This document shows, piece by piece, positions 1 to 10,854 of a stretch of 64,000 nucleotides of DNA. The position numbers and the translations under genes were made by a program. Position 1 is the stretch's first letter. Each line of letters starts with the position of its first letter. The notes beneath the pieces were generated by a model, which saw only the letters and a list, made by a program, of their open reading frames with translations, was not told the origin of the DNA and did no database searches. Source of the stretch: Adiantum capillus-veneris (lineage: Eukaryota; Streptophyta; Polypodiopsida; Polypodiales; Pteridaceae); assembly GCA_014529385.2 (NCBI GenBank), contig CM043958.1:122914817-122978816 (forward strand). Direction: 5' to 3'.

Positions 1-390
1 GACCTACACATTTACTATGTTTCCCTTATCAAATGGACAACATTGAACTAAATATAAGAGTGTCTCAAAATGATCTTGATCCTAGTAAAACCGGCATGTA
101 ACCCCAACCTTGCATCATTCCCTCTACGGGGTATTAAGTGCTTCAATTGAACTCAAGGAAACATGTTTATATGATGTGGAATCCATATGCACAATTAAAA
201 TTGTGTTTATACTGCATCTAAGATGCTAAAAAAAATAATCAAATTGCAAAATTTGTCAACAAATTTGCACATGAATGTTTTTATAGAAAGGACATAACTT
301 GAAATAGAAACATTCCGTGATCCTTAGAAGCATGCAAACATGTCAGAGACTACTATTCAAAGCTATTTAGCACTATAACCCTAACTAAGA
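1..390. other. Unassigned AT-rich sequence
   Basis: No convincing open frame, RNA gene or repeat structure is visible here. It ends where similarity to the inverted repeat arm begins. Confidence 0.5.
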
Positions 391-919
391 CGAGTTTTAG
401 GATGGTCGTTTGCTAATACTATGAAAAATTTGACAAAAATGGCACACATTTTTTTGATACAGCTAGCTTGAAAACCCATTGCCAACAAGCACAAAGTCAA
501 ATGTGGAATTTATAGCCCAAAAAATGCCAAGTTTTCGTATGCTCATAATTGGTGTTAGCGCGAAACGTTTTAGGGCCAAAACATTCCACCCTTGTAACCT
601 GGTGTTTCACCACGAAAAGTTTAAGTCTAATGATAGGCGCGCCGAAATGCGTTTCATGGTGACCATGCTCATAAGAGAACTTCGTGGATGCAAAACACTT
701 CAAAACTCAATTTGAATTCTTTGAATGATTCTAGGTAAGCTGCTTGGTTAAGAGGAAATAAGAGTGTCCCATTACCAATCCAGTGTTAAATTTTTTTTCC
801 TTAGGCTGGGTTTAAATGAGCATGTTTGCTTCTCTATTTGCTTTCTGGTCACTGGTATGTACACGAAAATCATTGAGGGAGTCACATGTTTTGTTTTGCC
901 TTCAAGTCCTCTCACATGC
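391..919 (+). repeat. Dispersed repeat, left arm of a 43-kb-spaced inverted pair
   Basis: This block reappears in reverse complement at 43561-44081. Matching landmarks include the stretch around GTTTTAGGATGGTC, the tract around ATTTATAGCCCAAAAAATGCC, the segment CTGGGTTTAAATGAGCATG, and the end at CCTCTCACATGC. Similarity is high but interrupted by substitutions and small indels. Short open frames on both strands are not conserved between the copies, so they are not genes. It is probably a non-coding dispersed repeat or an end fragment of a transposon. No terminal repeat or target duplication could be fixed. Confidence 0.75.
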
Positions 920-1222
920 CGTGCTTCACCTTGGCTATACATACAACTACTCGGCACATAGCCTTGGTGATTCAGGAGAGAAACCACTTCGCCTCTAAGG
1001 GTCGACCCACACGGGGGCATCTTAGTCGGAGAGAGAGCTCATTTGAGTCCCAAGGGGATGGTTGCTTGATGAAGTCCAATAAGTAGCATGTTAGAACTTT
1101 GATGGGGCTGTCATAGCTTTTCCTAGGAAGCTCTCCGTCTCCGGTGAGCTTAAAGGGCAAGCCCAGGCGCGTTGCTCACGGCTTTGATGGAAAGTGTGCG
1201 TCCGCCACGTGGAGAAAGAACA
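920..1222. other. Unassigned, upstream of the U6 copy
   Basis: Nothing recognised between the repeat arm and the U6 promoter elements. The antisense short frames overlap in several phases and look like chance. Confidence 0.4.
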
Positions 1223-1233
1223 GCCCCACATGG
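1223..1233 (+). promoter_or_regulatory. Plant snRNA upstream sequence element (USE)
   Basis: The 11-mer GCCCCACATGG matches 9 of 11 positions of the plant USE consensus RTCCCACATCG. It starts 68 bases before the U6 5' end. Exactly 24 bases separate it from the TATA-like box, the spacing that in plants marks Pol III rather than Pol II snRNA genes. Confidence 0.65.
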
Positions 1234-1257
1234 GCAGGCAAATGTAGGTTTACAGGC

Positions 1258-1266
1258 TTTGTATCT
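1258..1266 (+). promoter_or_regulatory. Degenerate TATA box of the U6 copy
   Basis: TTTGTATCT lies at about -33 to -25 from the U6 5' end, where plant U6 genes have their TATA box. The match is weak. The call depends mostly on its position relative to the USE and the RNA start. Confidence 0.45.
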
Positions 1267-1290
1267 CAAAGAAGGCACGTTGTTGCTTTC

Positions 1291-1392
1291 GTCCCTTCGG
1301 GGACATCTGATAAAATTGGAACGATACAGAGAAGATTAACATGGCCCCTGCGCAAGGATGACACGCACAAATCGAGAAATGGTCCAAATTTT
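1291..1392 (+). ncRNA. U6: U6 spliceosomal snRNA copy with a mutated catalytic triad
   Basis: The sequence matches the full length of plant U6 snRNA from the 5' stem-loop (GTCCCTTCGGGGAC) to the terminal T run, with only two differences that I can see. U6 pairs with U2 and U4, and its ACAGAGA box and AGC triad form the spliceosome active site. The ACAGAGA box is intact at 1326-1332. Difference one is a C to T at RNA position 18 (1308). Difference two is a G to A at RNA position 49 (1339), which turns the invariant AGC triad into AAC. The USE, the TATA position and the T-run terminator are in place, which indicates a DNA-level copy and not a reverse-transcribed one. It is either a recently inactivated gene or a transcribed variant. 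U6 identity is near certain; function is doubtful. Confidence 0.93.
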
Positions 1393-1396
1393 TTTT
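1389..1396 (+). terminator. Pol III T-run terminator of U6
   Basis: Eight consecutive T residues follow the U6 3' end (GGTCCAAA then T8), a normal RNA polymerase III termination signal. Confidence 0.85.
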
Positions 1397-2629
1397 CCGT
1401 TTCCTGCCTCTGCCTCTGGAAGGCCGCTCAGGTGTGATGATCCTGTTTTGTCCTTTCCATCTTTCACGCATGGCTCGTGTGGGTCTTCAAAGCACCAGTC
1501 GCCTTCTCCCGCAGCCAGTTTGTAATTACAGACATGACCCTTCGCCCTGTGCCTCAAGGGGTTTCTTTCAACACCCAAGAGCTTTGGATCTGTGCTACAT
1601 ACAGACAAGAAACCACAGAGGACAGGCCGCAAGAAGGGAAGGGCAGGTTTTCGGTGCATACAAAGAGTCCTGCTTGATGGAGGGAGGGGCATTGGGACTT
1701 CTCTCAGGACCCCAATACTCGACATCCCACCCACCAAGAGCCACCATGGTCCATGGTGGAAGGCATGCATATTGATGCTGCTTTTTCCAGATACTCAGAA
1801 GAGCGGGTGAGTGAGTTGCTGTTTCACATTGGTGGGTAGCGGCTAATGAAATCAGGTCAGGGGCTTCTGCTGCTCCATCATCGACGGTGTGGGTCAAGCA
1901 CAAGGGCTGCTGATTTTGTGCCACAGCATCCATCCATTCGAGACAAAGTTTTGTTGTGGCTTTGCGAGTAGTTTCCAGTTCAATTACTGAGATATAAGAC
2001 AGCCACCAACTTCGAGGATGAAGTTGGTAAATACCATTGTTCTTTAGGGTGCTCCTTCGACCGCTGAAATTGCCGCTCCACTGGTGTGCGACCTTGGTCC
2101 TGATGAAGAAGTACCGACACCTCCAGATAGCTCGATATCCTCATTGTAACTCCCTCGAGTCGGTAGCGGTAATCCCAATTCTGCACCACCATGAGATGCC
2201 TCGGTCGTGTTCTCCGTCTGACGGCATCAGCCCTAGGCACCACCTCTCTCAAATGCAGTGAGACAGGAGTCTGGTGAGCTTTTGAATGAGGGAGAGTAGA
2301 ATCATTTGAGATGCCACAAGCCCAATGAATCTGGGATGTCCAACTCCTTGGGGCTGGTGGGGCGCAAGGTGGAAGCAAATAAGGATACGCCCTGCATATA
2401 GGCAAAAGGCTACTGCGACATATCATTGAGGAATCCAACGCATGGTTATCCATGCCTCACCGAATCATGAAGATTATCGCCATAAGATAAGTTGGCATGG
2501 CAGCGATGCCAAATGGAAGTAGCAGATGATGAGCAGCTGTCTTGGGCCTCCCACCCCAGGCAAAAGCAAGCGCCAGTGAACCGAGATCACTAGGACAAAC
2601 CATTGCTTGGTAGTGTTGTGGTGGCAAAA
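1397..2629. other. Unassigned sequence, no recognised gene
   Basis: The composition is less AT-rich than the surroundings. The longest open frame is 157 codons on the minus strand (2453-1980), with other overlapping minus frames at 1933-1595 and 1770-1336. None shows a motif I recognise, and the last one runs across the U6 gene in antisense, so it is not credible as a gene. It could be an old gene fragment or transposon internal sequence. Confidence 0.4.
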
Positions 2630-3712
2630 CTGGCCTTTTTTTTCTTGGTAACCCACCCCACTTTTGGTCGGTAAGTCACACTTGTGTTTACTTGTTTGGC
2701 CCAAAACAAATTTTGGCATTCAGGCCTTATCGGGACGTGGCCGCTTGGCATGATCCAAGTCATTGTCAAATCGTACGGCCAAGAATCTCACGATTGCTTT
2801 TAATAATGACTTCACGCTCTCGCGCTGCATGCAATATTGTCAAAGAATAGCAGCTTACACATAGGCTTTTTGGCACTGAGAAGGGCGACGATGGATTGGA
2901 AGCTTTAGAGTGAGTACTTGTCCCTCCTCCCAAAAGCTTGTGTATGATGGCGTCGAAGACGATCATGAACTCAAAGACTGCAGTGAGAGGTATGGGTTAA
3001 GCTTGTTTCCATGGCTGGGATTGTTGGGGAAACATGTTGTGCTTGGCAATGCTTTGTTCGATATGAATGCCGACTTTGGTACCCTTGAAAAAGCACACAA
3101 AGCTCTTAGCCAACTTCCTATCCAAAATGTAGTCTCTTGGAGCACATTGATTGCAGGTTATGCTAAGCGTAGCTATGGGCAAGGATTTGAATACAAAACT
3201 ACAAGATAGAAAGTTACATGACCGTGTCAAGGACTTGAATACCAAAGTGTCGCAGAGAAATTCGGGTTCATTACCTTGTTCTTGATTACCATGACTATGT
3301 AGTAGAAAATGGAATATGGGGCAAGAAATTGTGTCAACTCCCCACCATACTTCTGTATGGCATTCACTAGACCATGCACTAGCTACTTTTTTTTAATATT
3401 TTAACAAGTTCTCTTAGTACAAAGAATTAGTAGTGGCTGGTGTTTTCTTTTTCATTCATACCTCCTTCAAGAAGGCGAGGTTTTTTCGGTACAAATTGGT
3501 TACGTGAAAACATTACTCATAGGGTTAGTGCTTTGTTTTGATGGAGAGATTGCATTGATGGAGAGATTGCACCTGTGCTTTACAAAAAAATTGAGGTTTT
3601 GATTTTGTAAATGTGCTTCACATAATCTTCTATGTATATTTTGAATTGTTTTTTACGTTTATAAAAAAAACTTATCAAGCAATTTACCCATGTTATCCTA
3701 CTTACAAATTGA
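2630..3712 (+). repeat. PPR-derived cassette, copy 1
   Basis: This unit is repeated in direct orientation at 13303-14577 and inverted at 55945-57170. It starts near the tract GTGGTGGCAAAA and ends near CATGTTATCCTACTT. It contains a degenerate PPR gene fragment plus non-coding flanks that are just as conserved as the coding part, so the flanks moved with it. Compared with copy 2 it lacks about 220 bases between the tracts CAAAGACTGCAG and GGTATGGGTTAAGC, with short matching sequence at the break. Confidence 0.85.
2987..3209 (+). pseudogene. Pentatricopeptide repeat gene relic, copy 1
   Basis: The frame ending at 3209 reads through one recognisable PPR-like unit: the stretch around HVVLGNALFDMNADFGTLEK, then QLPIQNVVSWSTLIAGYA. 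This matches the pattern of plant PLS-class PPR proteins (VxGNALVDMYAKCG followed by xxPxRNVVSWxxLIAGYA). Such proteins bind organellar RNA. Only about 60 residues of similarity remain against several hundred in a real PPR protein. There is no continuation, no start context and no E or DYW tail. It is a dead fragment carried inside the repeated cassette. Confidence 0.7.
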
Positions 3713-3871
3713 CTACTATGACTTATTTGCACATTTAGAATAATTTTACACATCAACTACTATGACATGGCCAACCAAGCAAGACTCATTTTGCTATTTC
3801 TTTGTGTCAAGCATTACCAATGACATCAATTGTTAGGCAATAGTCACATGAAGCATTGTGAGAGTGGGCCA

Positions 3872-3873
<2 letters not shown>

Positions 3874-3963
<90 letters not shown>
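3874..3963 (+). repeat. Compound microsatellite (GT)n(GA)n
   Basis: About 29 GT units run directly into about 16 GA units without interruption. Translated frames through it (THTHTH, SLSLSL) are artefacts. Confidence 0.98.
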
Positions 3964-3965
<2 letters not shown>

Positions 3966-4055
3966 CAGGTCGAATAGAATATGTGTAAGCATTTAAGAAG
4001 TAGTAACCTGTACAATTAATTTTTCATAAGCTTGAGCAGCCATAACTATGGAGAC

Positions 4056-4057
4056 GT

Positions 4058-4128
<71 letters not shown>

Positions 4129-4136
4129 AGAGGAGA
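4056..4136 (+). repeat. Compound microsatellite (GT)n(GA)n, second
   Basis: About 13 GT units are followed by about 20 GA units, then a degraded GGGA/GGA tail. It has the same order and orientation as the tract 100 bases upstream. Confidence 0.98.
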
Positions 4137-5260
4137 TAGAGAGCTTCACAATGAGCCTTCATGGCTACAAAAATTGAGGCCAAATCAGTCCTGCGTGAGC
4201 AAAGTCGACTCCCTCCCTGTGAGTGAGTGTGTGTGTGTGTATCCTCTAGCTATTTTGGGACTAGTAACATGACTAGGCCCAGTGGAGAGTCTTACAAGAT
4301 GACGAGCAAGTTTTTCGAGCAACAAAAGAAATGAGCGAGTCCTTCAATAAAGTTAGTTGTGAATTAGAGAGATTTAGGGAAAATAGATGGTCGTAGAGTC
4401 TGACAAAGATATAGAGCTGGTCTCTATGTAGAGATGTTCCTCTATCCACGTGTATGTGGCTACCATTCCCCTCATCCACACATGGAGCCACCTCGGACAC
4501 TATGTGAAAAGACACAAGCTCAAAAGTACCTTCTTCCCTACTAGCTGTCTCGAGATCTTCAGTCACATTGAACTGAACCCAAAGGTCTATTATATACTCT
4601 CACCCTCATCAACAATAAACATGATTATCAGAATCATAAAAATCTTCGATGAGAGACACTGAATTGACTTGATCAATATAGAGGATCATGAGTCACCAAA
4701 TCCCTTCTTCATCTTTGGGAACCACGACCAATTACTGGACTACAAAATTAAATGCCCTCATTGTTTGAGTATTTAATTTTTAAGTATATGAGATATACAC
4801 TTTGCACTGGCCAATAATGTGAAGTCATGATACTCTCATAAACGCCAAAACACATCTAGACTTTTCTTCACTGGAACTACAACAATTTTTTAAAAGAATG
4901 TTTCAAACTTGACCATAGCTATATTTAAAAAAAAAAAAACCAAAATACCCTTGAAATTTATGGAAATTCTCGAAATACCCCTCAAAATTTTAGATACTCC
5001 CAATGTACCCTTGCATCATTTTGGGATGTATTTGCCCCAATTTTAACAGAGTCTAATGTTTATGACAATGGAGATCTATTTATAGTGTCTTAGATAAATT
5101 TATTCACCAACAAGCTCACAAATAGAGGCATTCGCATCCAAAAATGATGAACGATTTCATCTAAAGAGGCCTCAATACCATCCAAAATACTAAATATATC
5201 ATCTTTTATTGAGGAGAATCAATCGTCCTATAAAGAGGTGCGAAAAGAGAAGATTTTAGA

Positions 5261-6850
5261 TGTCATAATAATCAATATCTAATTCTCCTAAATGATTTTC
5301 TCATGTTAAACTGATCATTTAATATGGGAAGTGCCAGAGGAGAAAAAGCTAGAATATTGGTTAAGCTAGCAGACCGGCCACAATAGGGATCCAAAGGAGG
5401 GAAAATAGGGATCCAAAGGGGGGGCCATCTGTAAAAGAGCCATGTGCAACAATGGGCTTAAAAGATCCTAAGGTTCAGCCTATTAAGACTTCCAAAATGT
5501 TAAGGTTCCAAAATTCAAAGCTTGTGTCCAAAGGTCAAACTTGGGGGGAATTGGATGCTTTGTGTGTGTCCCAAAAGTCTTTGTCAATCCCTACATAGGA
5601 GGGGGAGAGCCTTGCAAGTAGGGGATGAGAGAGAAACTCACATGCACACACACAAGCTCCCTTTACACAATGGGAATGAGGACACATGTCAGCTCCCTAG
5701 CCCAGATGCCCACAAGGTGTACCCAATTCCTATTGGATGGCCTTGGAGGTGGACCAATGAGAATTAGGCTAGAGTAAATCTAGTTTAATTAATTTAAAAA
5801 CACTTCATAAAAGAAGCAATAAGAATTAAGCTCTCTAGAAGACTATTGGACAGTCTCCCAAGGGGACCAAATGAGCATTCAATAACCCAATGGCTTGCCT
5901 GATTCCTATTGGCCAGGAGGCAAAGGGGTCCAATGAGAGTTCAGTTGAATTAAATAATTACCTAAAGCTCTCACAAAAGGTGAAAGGGGGACACATGTCA
6001 GAAGGCTATCACTTATGCTGCTTAATTATCATTGGCTAAGCCTGGGGAGGTCCAATAGGATGCTAGCAAGATCAAATAGCAAGAGGGGTCGACCAAGAGA
6101 GAGAGGGGGCTGATTTTTCAAAGGCATTATCACCTACACACTCACACTAGCTCATGTGTGAAGTAAAGAAGACTTTGTCTCCTTCTCAAGCTTTAATGGA
6201 AAGCTTATCACCTACTCCAAGCTTGTGAGAAGGGAGGCCTACACCAACAACTCTTGGCTTTGTGATGCAAATCCAACCAAGAGCCAAGATTCAATGCATG
6301 CTCATCTCCTCTACCATGCTAATTACTAAGCTAAGCTATGCTAATATGAGTGATTATGTGAGGAGATGCACATCTTTCTCGTAAGAATACTCCTTCTTCA
6401 TCTCAATCTACTCTCATACCCCGCTAGCTCTCACCATCTTCGAAGGTGTGTGAGGTCTTGGGTGTGAGATCGTGAGGGAATTGATGTTGTGTTTGATAAG
6501 TGTTTTGCTTAGTGCATGAAATTTCCATCTTCATTGCACTAGCTAGTATTGAAGGAACACAAGAAATTGTATTGTAAAATGTCTCTCTCTTGATGGGAGA
6601 AACCATAATACAAATCCTTTTGGAGGGGGGACCGGCTCCATGCAAATCCGGTCCTCAATTGTTGTCAGTTGCTTAATTTCTCTGTCTTTTGAAGTATTGT
6701 TCATGCTATCTAACTAGGTGTTATGATTTTTGTTGCTTTCTCCACCCAAGCACTCTTGTTAATCTTATTAGGAATCTATTCTAATGAAATGCTCACTATG
6801 TTCATGCTATTTTCCGCTACACACAAGTTACTAGGCTATTAAATGTTACA
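5261..6850 (+). repeat. 5' LTR of element A
   Basis: It begins TGTCATAATAATC and ends AAATGTTACA (TG...CA), 1590 bp, and is followed one base later by the primer binding site. The same LTR appears at 10855, 20725, 34496 and 40711. Confidence 0.93.
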
Positions 6851-6851
6851 T

Positions 6852-6868
6852 TGGTATTAGATCAGAGC
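6852..6868 (+). other. Primer binding site of element A, interrupted
   Basis: The site TGGTATCAGAGC, complementary to the 3' end of initiator Met tRNA, is here split as TGGTAT-TAGAT-CAGAGC by a 5-base insertion. The intact form is present at 36132-36143 in element C. Priming from this copy would be impaired. Confidence 0.8.
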
Positions 6869-7271
6869 ACAAGATTTCTCTTTTCTTGCTCAAGAAGGGA
6901 GGTCCTCAAGACAGCTATAAATGGTTGGTACTATTAATTGCATGTGAGTAATTAGAATAGGGATTTTTCAGCCTCGCAGTGCACCTGCCTTTGTGCAGTT
7001 AACGGGGCATCACCGTCGAGAGCTATGGTTTTAATAGAGGAGTCCTACGGGGCTTGCCTACGGCTTAACCACTATTGAGCTATTAGAAGCTTGACAGGAG
7101 CCGGTGTTGTTTTGGTGTTGAACGCCCTCTCTTCTATTCCTTGCAATTAATGGTATTCGAGCCACGTGTACAGTAGCTTGAGTGCTTTTTTTAAAGGGGT
7201 AAAGAGGAGTAGCAACTAGGGATTGAAGTGCCAAAGTACACCTAAAAAGTTTACACCTAAAAGTTGTTAGA

Positions 7272-8262
7272 ATGACTGACAATAGTAAAGAGAGTGAGAT
7301 TAATGTTGATAACTTGGATTTTGCTAATGAGTACTAATGATGCCCCGATGCTTGTTAACTATCTTGTTTCTAGGCTTCAACAAGCCATGGGTAATCCATC
7401 CCTCCAAAGTGAAGTGCAACGGCAGCTTCGTGCTCATGGGATTCTCCAAGCTCCCACCATGATGACAGAACACCTAGGAAGCCTCCTTGCGAGACTTCCA
7501 AAAGAGGTCTCTCTCCGATTTGGGAAGTCTAAGAAGAGGATCCCTATGAAGGGCTCAGAAATTTGCTCCTTGATGACGCATCTCCTTCTCAAAGGAGAAT
7601 TCAAGAGCCTCCACCAAAGGAACGAGAAAGAAGTAGGTCTCCTGCCACCTCGGTGGAAATGGCTCCACGAAGACGGTGGGCTAAACGCTCTCCATCACCT
7701 CCAAAACGGAGAAGACATGCCTTGTGAACTACCTCCTAAACGAGGCAATGATGACCATGCAATTGAACTTCTTCCAGGAAGTTCACCGCCTAACAAACCT
7801 CCTTATAGAGTTTCTCAAGCTCAACAAGAGGAGATTATACGGCAAGTGCATGAATTAGTTGACAAGGGTATGGTTAGGCCTAGCTCATCTCCATTTTGTT
7901 CTCCTGTGCTACTAGTGCAAAAGAAAGACGGCACATATCGTATGTGTGTCGACTATAGAGCACTAAATAGGATCACTATCAAGAATAGGTTTCCCGTTCC
8001 ACGGGTAGAAGACCTATTTGATAAGCTACAAGGGTCCACCTACTTCAGTAGGATTGACCTAAAAAGTGGCTATCATCAAGCAAGGATAGTTGATCAAGAC
8101 ATTGTAAAGATCGCATTTCGCACTATGTTTGGTCTTTATGAATACATTGTCATGCCTTTTGGCTTGACCAATGCACCAGCCACATTCAACCGCTTGATGG
8201 AGAAGCTATTCAGGCCTCACCGAATGTTTACTGGAGTGTTCTTTGATGATATCATCATCTAA
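7272..8262 (+). pseudogene. Gag start joined to reverse transcriptase, element A
   Basis: The gag start codon is at 7272 and its frame closes after about 21 codons, because about 5 bases present in element C are missing. A second frame stays open from 7294 to a TAA at 8260-8262. It holds gag-derived residues ([20 protein letters not shown]), passes a deletion junction near 7716, and enters RT. RT motifs are visible: [38 protein letters not shown] and FFDDIII. The stop directly after FDDIII arises from a single base change (element C has TAC). Part of the gag-derived stretch is out of phase because of another one-base loss, so the open frame across the junction is partly accidental. Confidence 0.85.
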
Positions 8263-9963
8263 TCTAATTCATTAGACGAACACAAGCGACACCTCTAGGT
8301 AATATTTCAAGTTCTAAGAGAGAATAAAATTTATGTTAATCAAAAGAAAAGTGAATTTTTCTTACAAGAGAGTCAGTATTTAGGTCTCATTATCTCTCAA
8401 GATGGCATCCAAATGGATCCATCAAAGTTAGAGGTAATAAAAGGATGGCCTAAACCAAAGAATCTTCATGAGTTAAGAAGCTTTATAGATATGTGCGCAT
8501 ACTATAGACGCTTAATAGAAAAGTTCTCACTAATAGCAGGACCGTTACATGACCTAACAAAGAAAAACGTTAGGTACACATGGTCTTCCAAAGAGAACAA
8601 TGCTTTCAAAAAGCTTAAAGAAAAGCTTATCTCTGAACCTGTGCTTACACTACCGGATCTCTCAAAGCCATTTGAGGTCCAATGTGATGCTTGTGGTGAT
8701 TGCCTTGGAGCTGTTTTTCTTCAAGAAGGGCACGCCATAGGCTATGAAAGTTGAAGGCTCGACCCTGTTGAGCAAGCTCTAGGCATATATGAAAAGGAAC
8801 TCCTTGCAGTTCTACATGCCTTAGACTCATGGAAGCACTATTTATTGGGGACTCCTTTCATTCTGCGAATGGATCAGCAAAGTCTTAAGTACTTCATGAC
8901 GCAGACCAAGCTCTCCAACAAACAAATGAGGTGGGAAAATTTCCTTTCACAATTTCATTTTCATATTGCTCACATTACTGGCAAGCATAATCAAGTAGCC
9001 GATGCATTCTCAAGACGGCCGAGAGTTAATGCGGTTTCCATAGCAACTTACAATGATCTATCTTGTATGATAGATGAGTATGCTATTGATCCCGATTTTA
9101 GAGATGTGATTTCATCCATTGTACTAGGGAAGAAAGAGAAACCATTTACGTTACAAGATGGTTATCTTCTCTATGGCAATAGACTATGTGTTACTAGCTC
9201 ACTACGTGAGAAAGTAATGTATGAATCTCATGCTCCTCCTTATGCAGGGCATAGAGGGATTCAGTCTACCCTAAAGGGGATTGAAACATATTTCTATTGG
9301 CCTACCATGAAAGCAAACATACAAGAGTATGTTTCTAAATGTGTGGTATGCCAAAAGATGAAGTTTGATAGAGGGAAGCAACTTGGATTTCTTCAATCTT
9401 TGCCAATCTATAATTCACCATGGGAGAGCATATCCATAGATTTTATCTTTGGATTGCCTAAGTCTATCCATGGGAATACGGGAATATGGACGATAGTAGA
9501 CAGGTTCAGTAAACAAGCTCATTTTATACCTGTAAAAAAGACTATCAAAGACCATCAAATGGCAACCCTCTTCATTTCACAAATCTTGAAGTACCATGGC
9601 TTGCCAATGTCCATAGTGTCGGATAGAGATCCTAGAATGACCAGTAATTTTTGGAAGGGTCTCTTTGAGAATTTAGGAACAAGGGTAAACTTCTCTTTGG
9701 CCTATCACCCGCAAACAGATGGCCAAAGTGAAATAGCTAAGCTAACAATTCTCGATCTACTAAAAGCCTATGTAACAGAAATAAATCAAAGATGCCAATG
9801 GGAGAAGTACTTACCCTTAGTGGAGTATGCCTACAATAACACCGTACATACTTCCATGGGAAAAGCACCTTTTGAGGTAATTGAGGGAAGATCAAAAAGT
9901 CCCTTGCTACTTAAGGTACATAGAAAGATCTTCGTTGCAGATGAGTATAGCCGAGACCTATAA
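8263..9963 (+). pseudogene. RT thumb, RNase H and integrase of element A
   Basis: This continues pol in the same phase as the RT part, broken by a TAG near 8299, a TGA at about 8752 and a TAA at 9961. Domains in order are the RT thumb (KKSEFFLQ), RNase H (FEVQCDACGDCLGAVFLQ, with LLAVLHALDSWKHYL), and integrase. The integrase has its H-H-C-C zinc finger (HAPPYAGHRG to CVVCQK), catalytic Asp in SIDFIFGLP, Asp in VSDRDPRM, and Glu in TDGQSEIAKL. In RNase H the usual TDAS reads CDAC. There are no frameshifts across 1.7 kb, so decay here is mainly by stop codons. Confidence 0.88.
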
Positions 9964-10516
9964 GAATCTCTCCAAAAGATTAAGGATGCTATCTCTATCT
10001 CACAGCAAAGGCAAAAGGCTGCTGACAAGCACAAGAGCGCCCAAGCCTTTAAAGAAGATGATCAGGGTCTTACTCAAATTTTCCAAGGCTCGATTAAGGC
10101 CCACGACTGACAAGAATCCTACGGGACACCAAAAGTACTATGCTAAGTTAGCAAAAAGGTACTATGGTCCCTTCCAGATTCTTAGGCCAATCAATGAGAT
10201 GGCCTATCAACTCAAGTTGCCCAACCATTGGCTCATACACAATGCTTTCCATGTGAGCCTACTAAAGCCTTACAAAGGAGAGTCACCTCAAGAACCAACT
10301 ATTGAAGACCCACTGGAGATCGAGGACCAAGAAGAGGTGATGCAGCTCGAATCCATTTTCCGACATGAAGACAAGGTACTAAGAGGCGGTAAGACTATCC
10401 GATGATATCTTATTAAATTTAAGAATTATCCTTTTGAAGATGCTAGATGGATGCAAGGCATACAATTAAAGGATAACCTAAACCTTGTCAATGCTTACAA
10501 TGCTTCTCAAGAGTAA
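9964..10516 (+). pseudogene. Integrase C-terminus and chromodomain of element A
   Basis: After a frame change the sequence reads [11 protein letters not shown], then [15 protein letters not shown], then a chromodomain-like end with EDKVLRGGK and YLIKFKNYPFEDARWMQG, stopping at 10514-10516. Chromodomains on Ty3/gypsy integrases bind histone marks and steer integration. One arginine codon of the chromodomain is a TGA stop here but CGA in element B. Confidence 0.82.
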
Positions 10517-10854
10517 GCAAATGTACAAATGTTAAAAATGAACAAAAGTTTTGTCTTATTAGACTCTCTTTTTCTTTATTGTGCACAAAAATGAAGTAGT
10601 ATGCATGCTTAGACGACGTCTCCCGAACACCAAGTAGAGCTTGTCACTCTACTATGGAAGATGATAGGACTAATGTGCAGACATGCTTGTGGCAGCCTCA
10701 GGCTCTCAAGCGCCAAATGGACTAGTCATCCATTGTGGAATGATGTCGTAGGATAACATAGGGATCCTCTACCCGCTAAGAAAAGGACTTATGAATATGC
10801 TTTATCTTCTCTACCTCATATTCGAGGACAACTATGATTTCAAGAGAGAGGTAA

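Larger units (their letters stand above)
3713..5260. other. AT-rich spacer with microsatellites, no gene
   Basis: Between the PPR cassette and the first LTR I see two GT/GA compound microsatellites, a short GT run near 4225-4241 and an A-run near 4928. The minus-strand 97-codon frame at 4566-4273 has no recognisable motif. No transposon ends were found. Confidence 0.5.

Noticed and set aside
804-1055. Possible TIR element starting TTA-GGCTGGGTTTAAATGAGC with a partial inverted match near 1039
   Set aside because: Only about 12 of 15 bases match, the inverted copy at 43.6 kb diverges before the supposed right end, and no target duplication is visible.
1336-1770. 144-codon minus frame across the U6 gene
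   Set aside because: It is antisense to a certain RNA gene, overlaps other frames in different phases, and has no known motif.
3807-3992. Open frames of repeated Thr-His, Val-Cys, Ser-Leu, Tyr-Ile or Arg-Glu dipeptides (also at 34729-35009, 42116-42753, 44110-44466)
   Set aside because: They are translations of GT, CA, GA/CT and AT microsatellites, are open in several phases at once, and are not genes.
9831-10034. Short minus-strand frame repeated in elements A and B (also 19682-19900)
   Set aside because: It is the antisense shadow of the integrase coding sequence, conserved only because the element is repeated.
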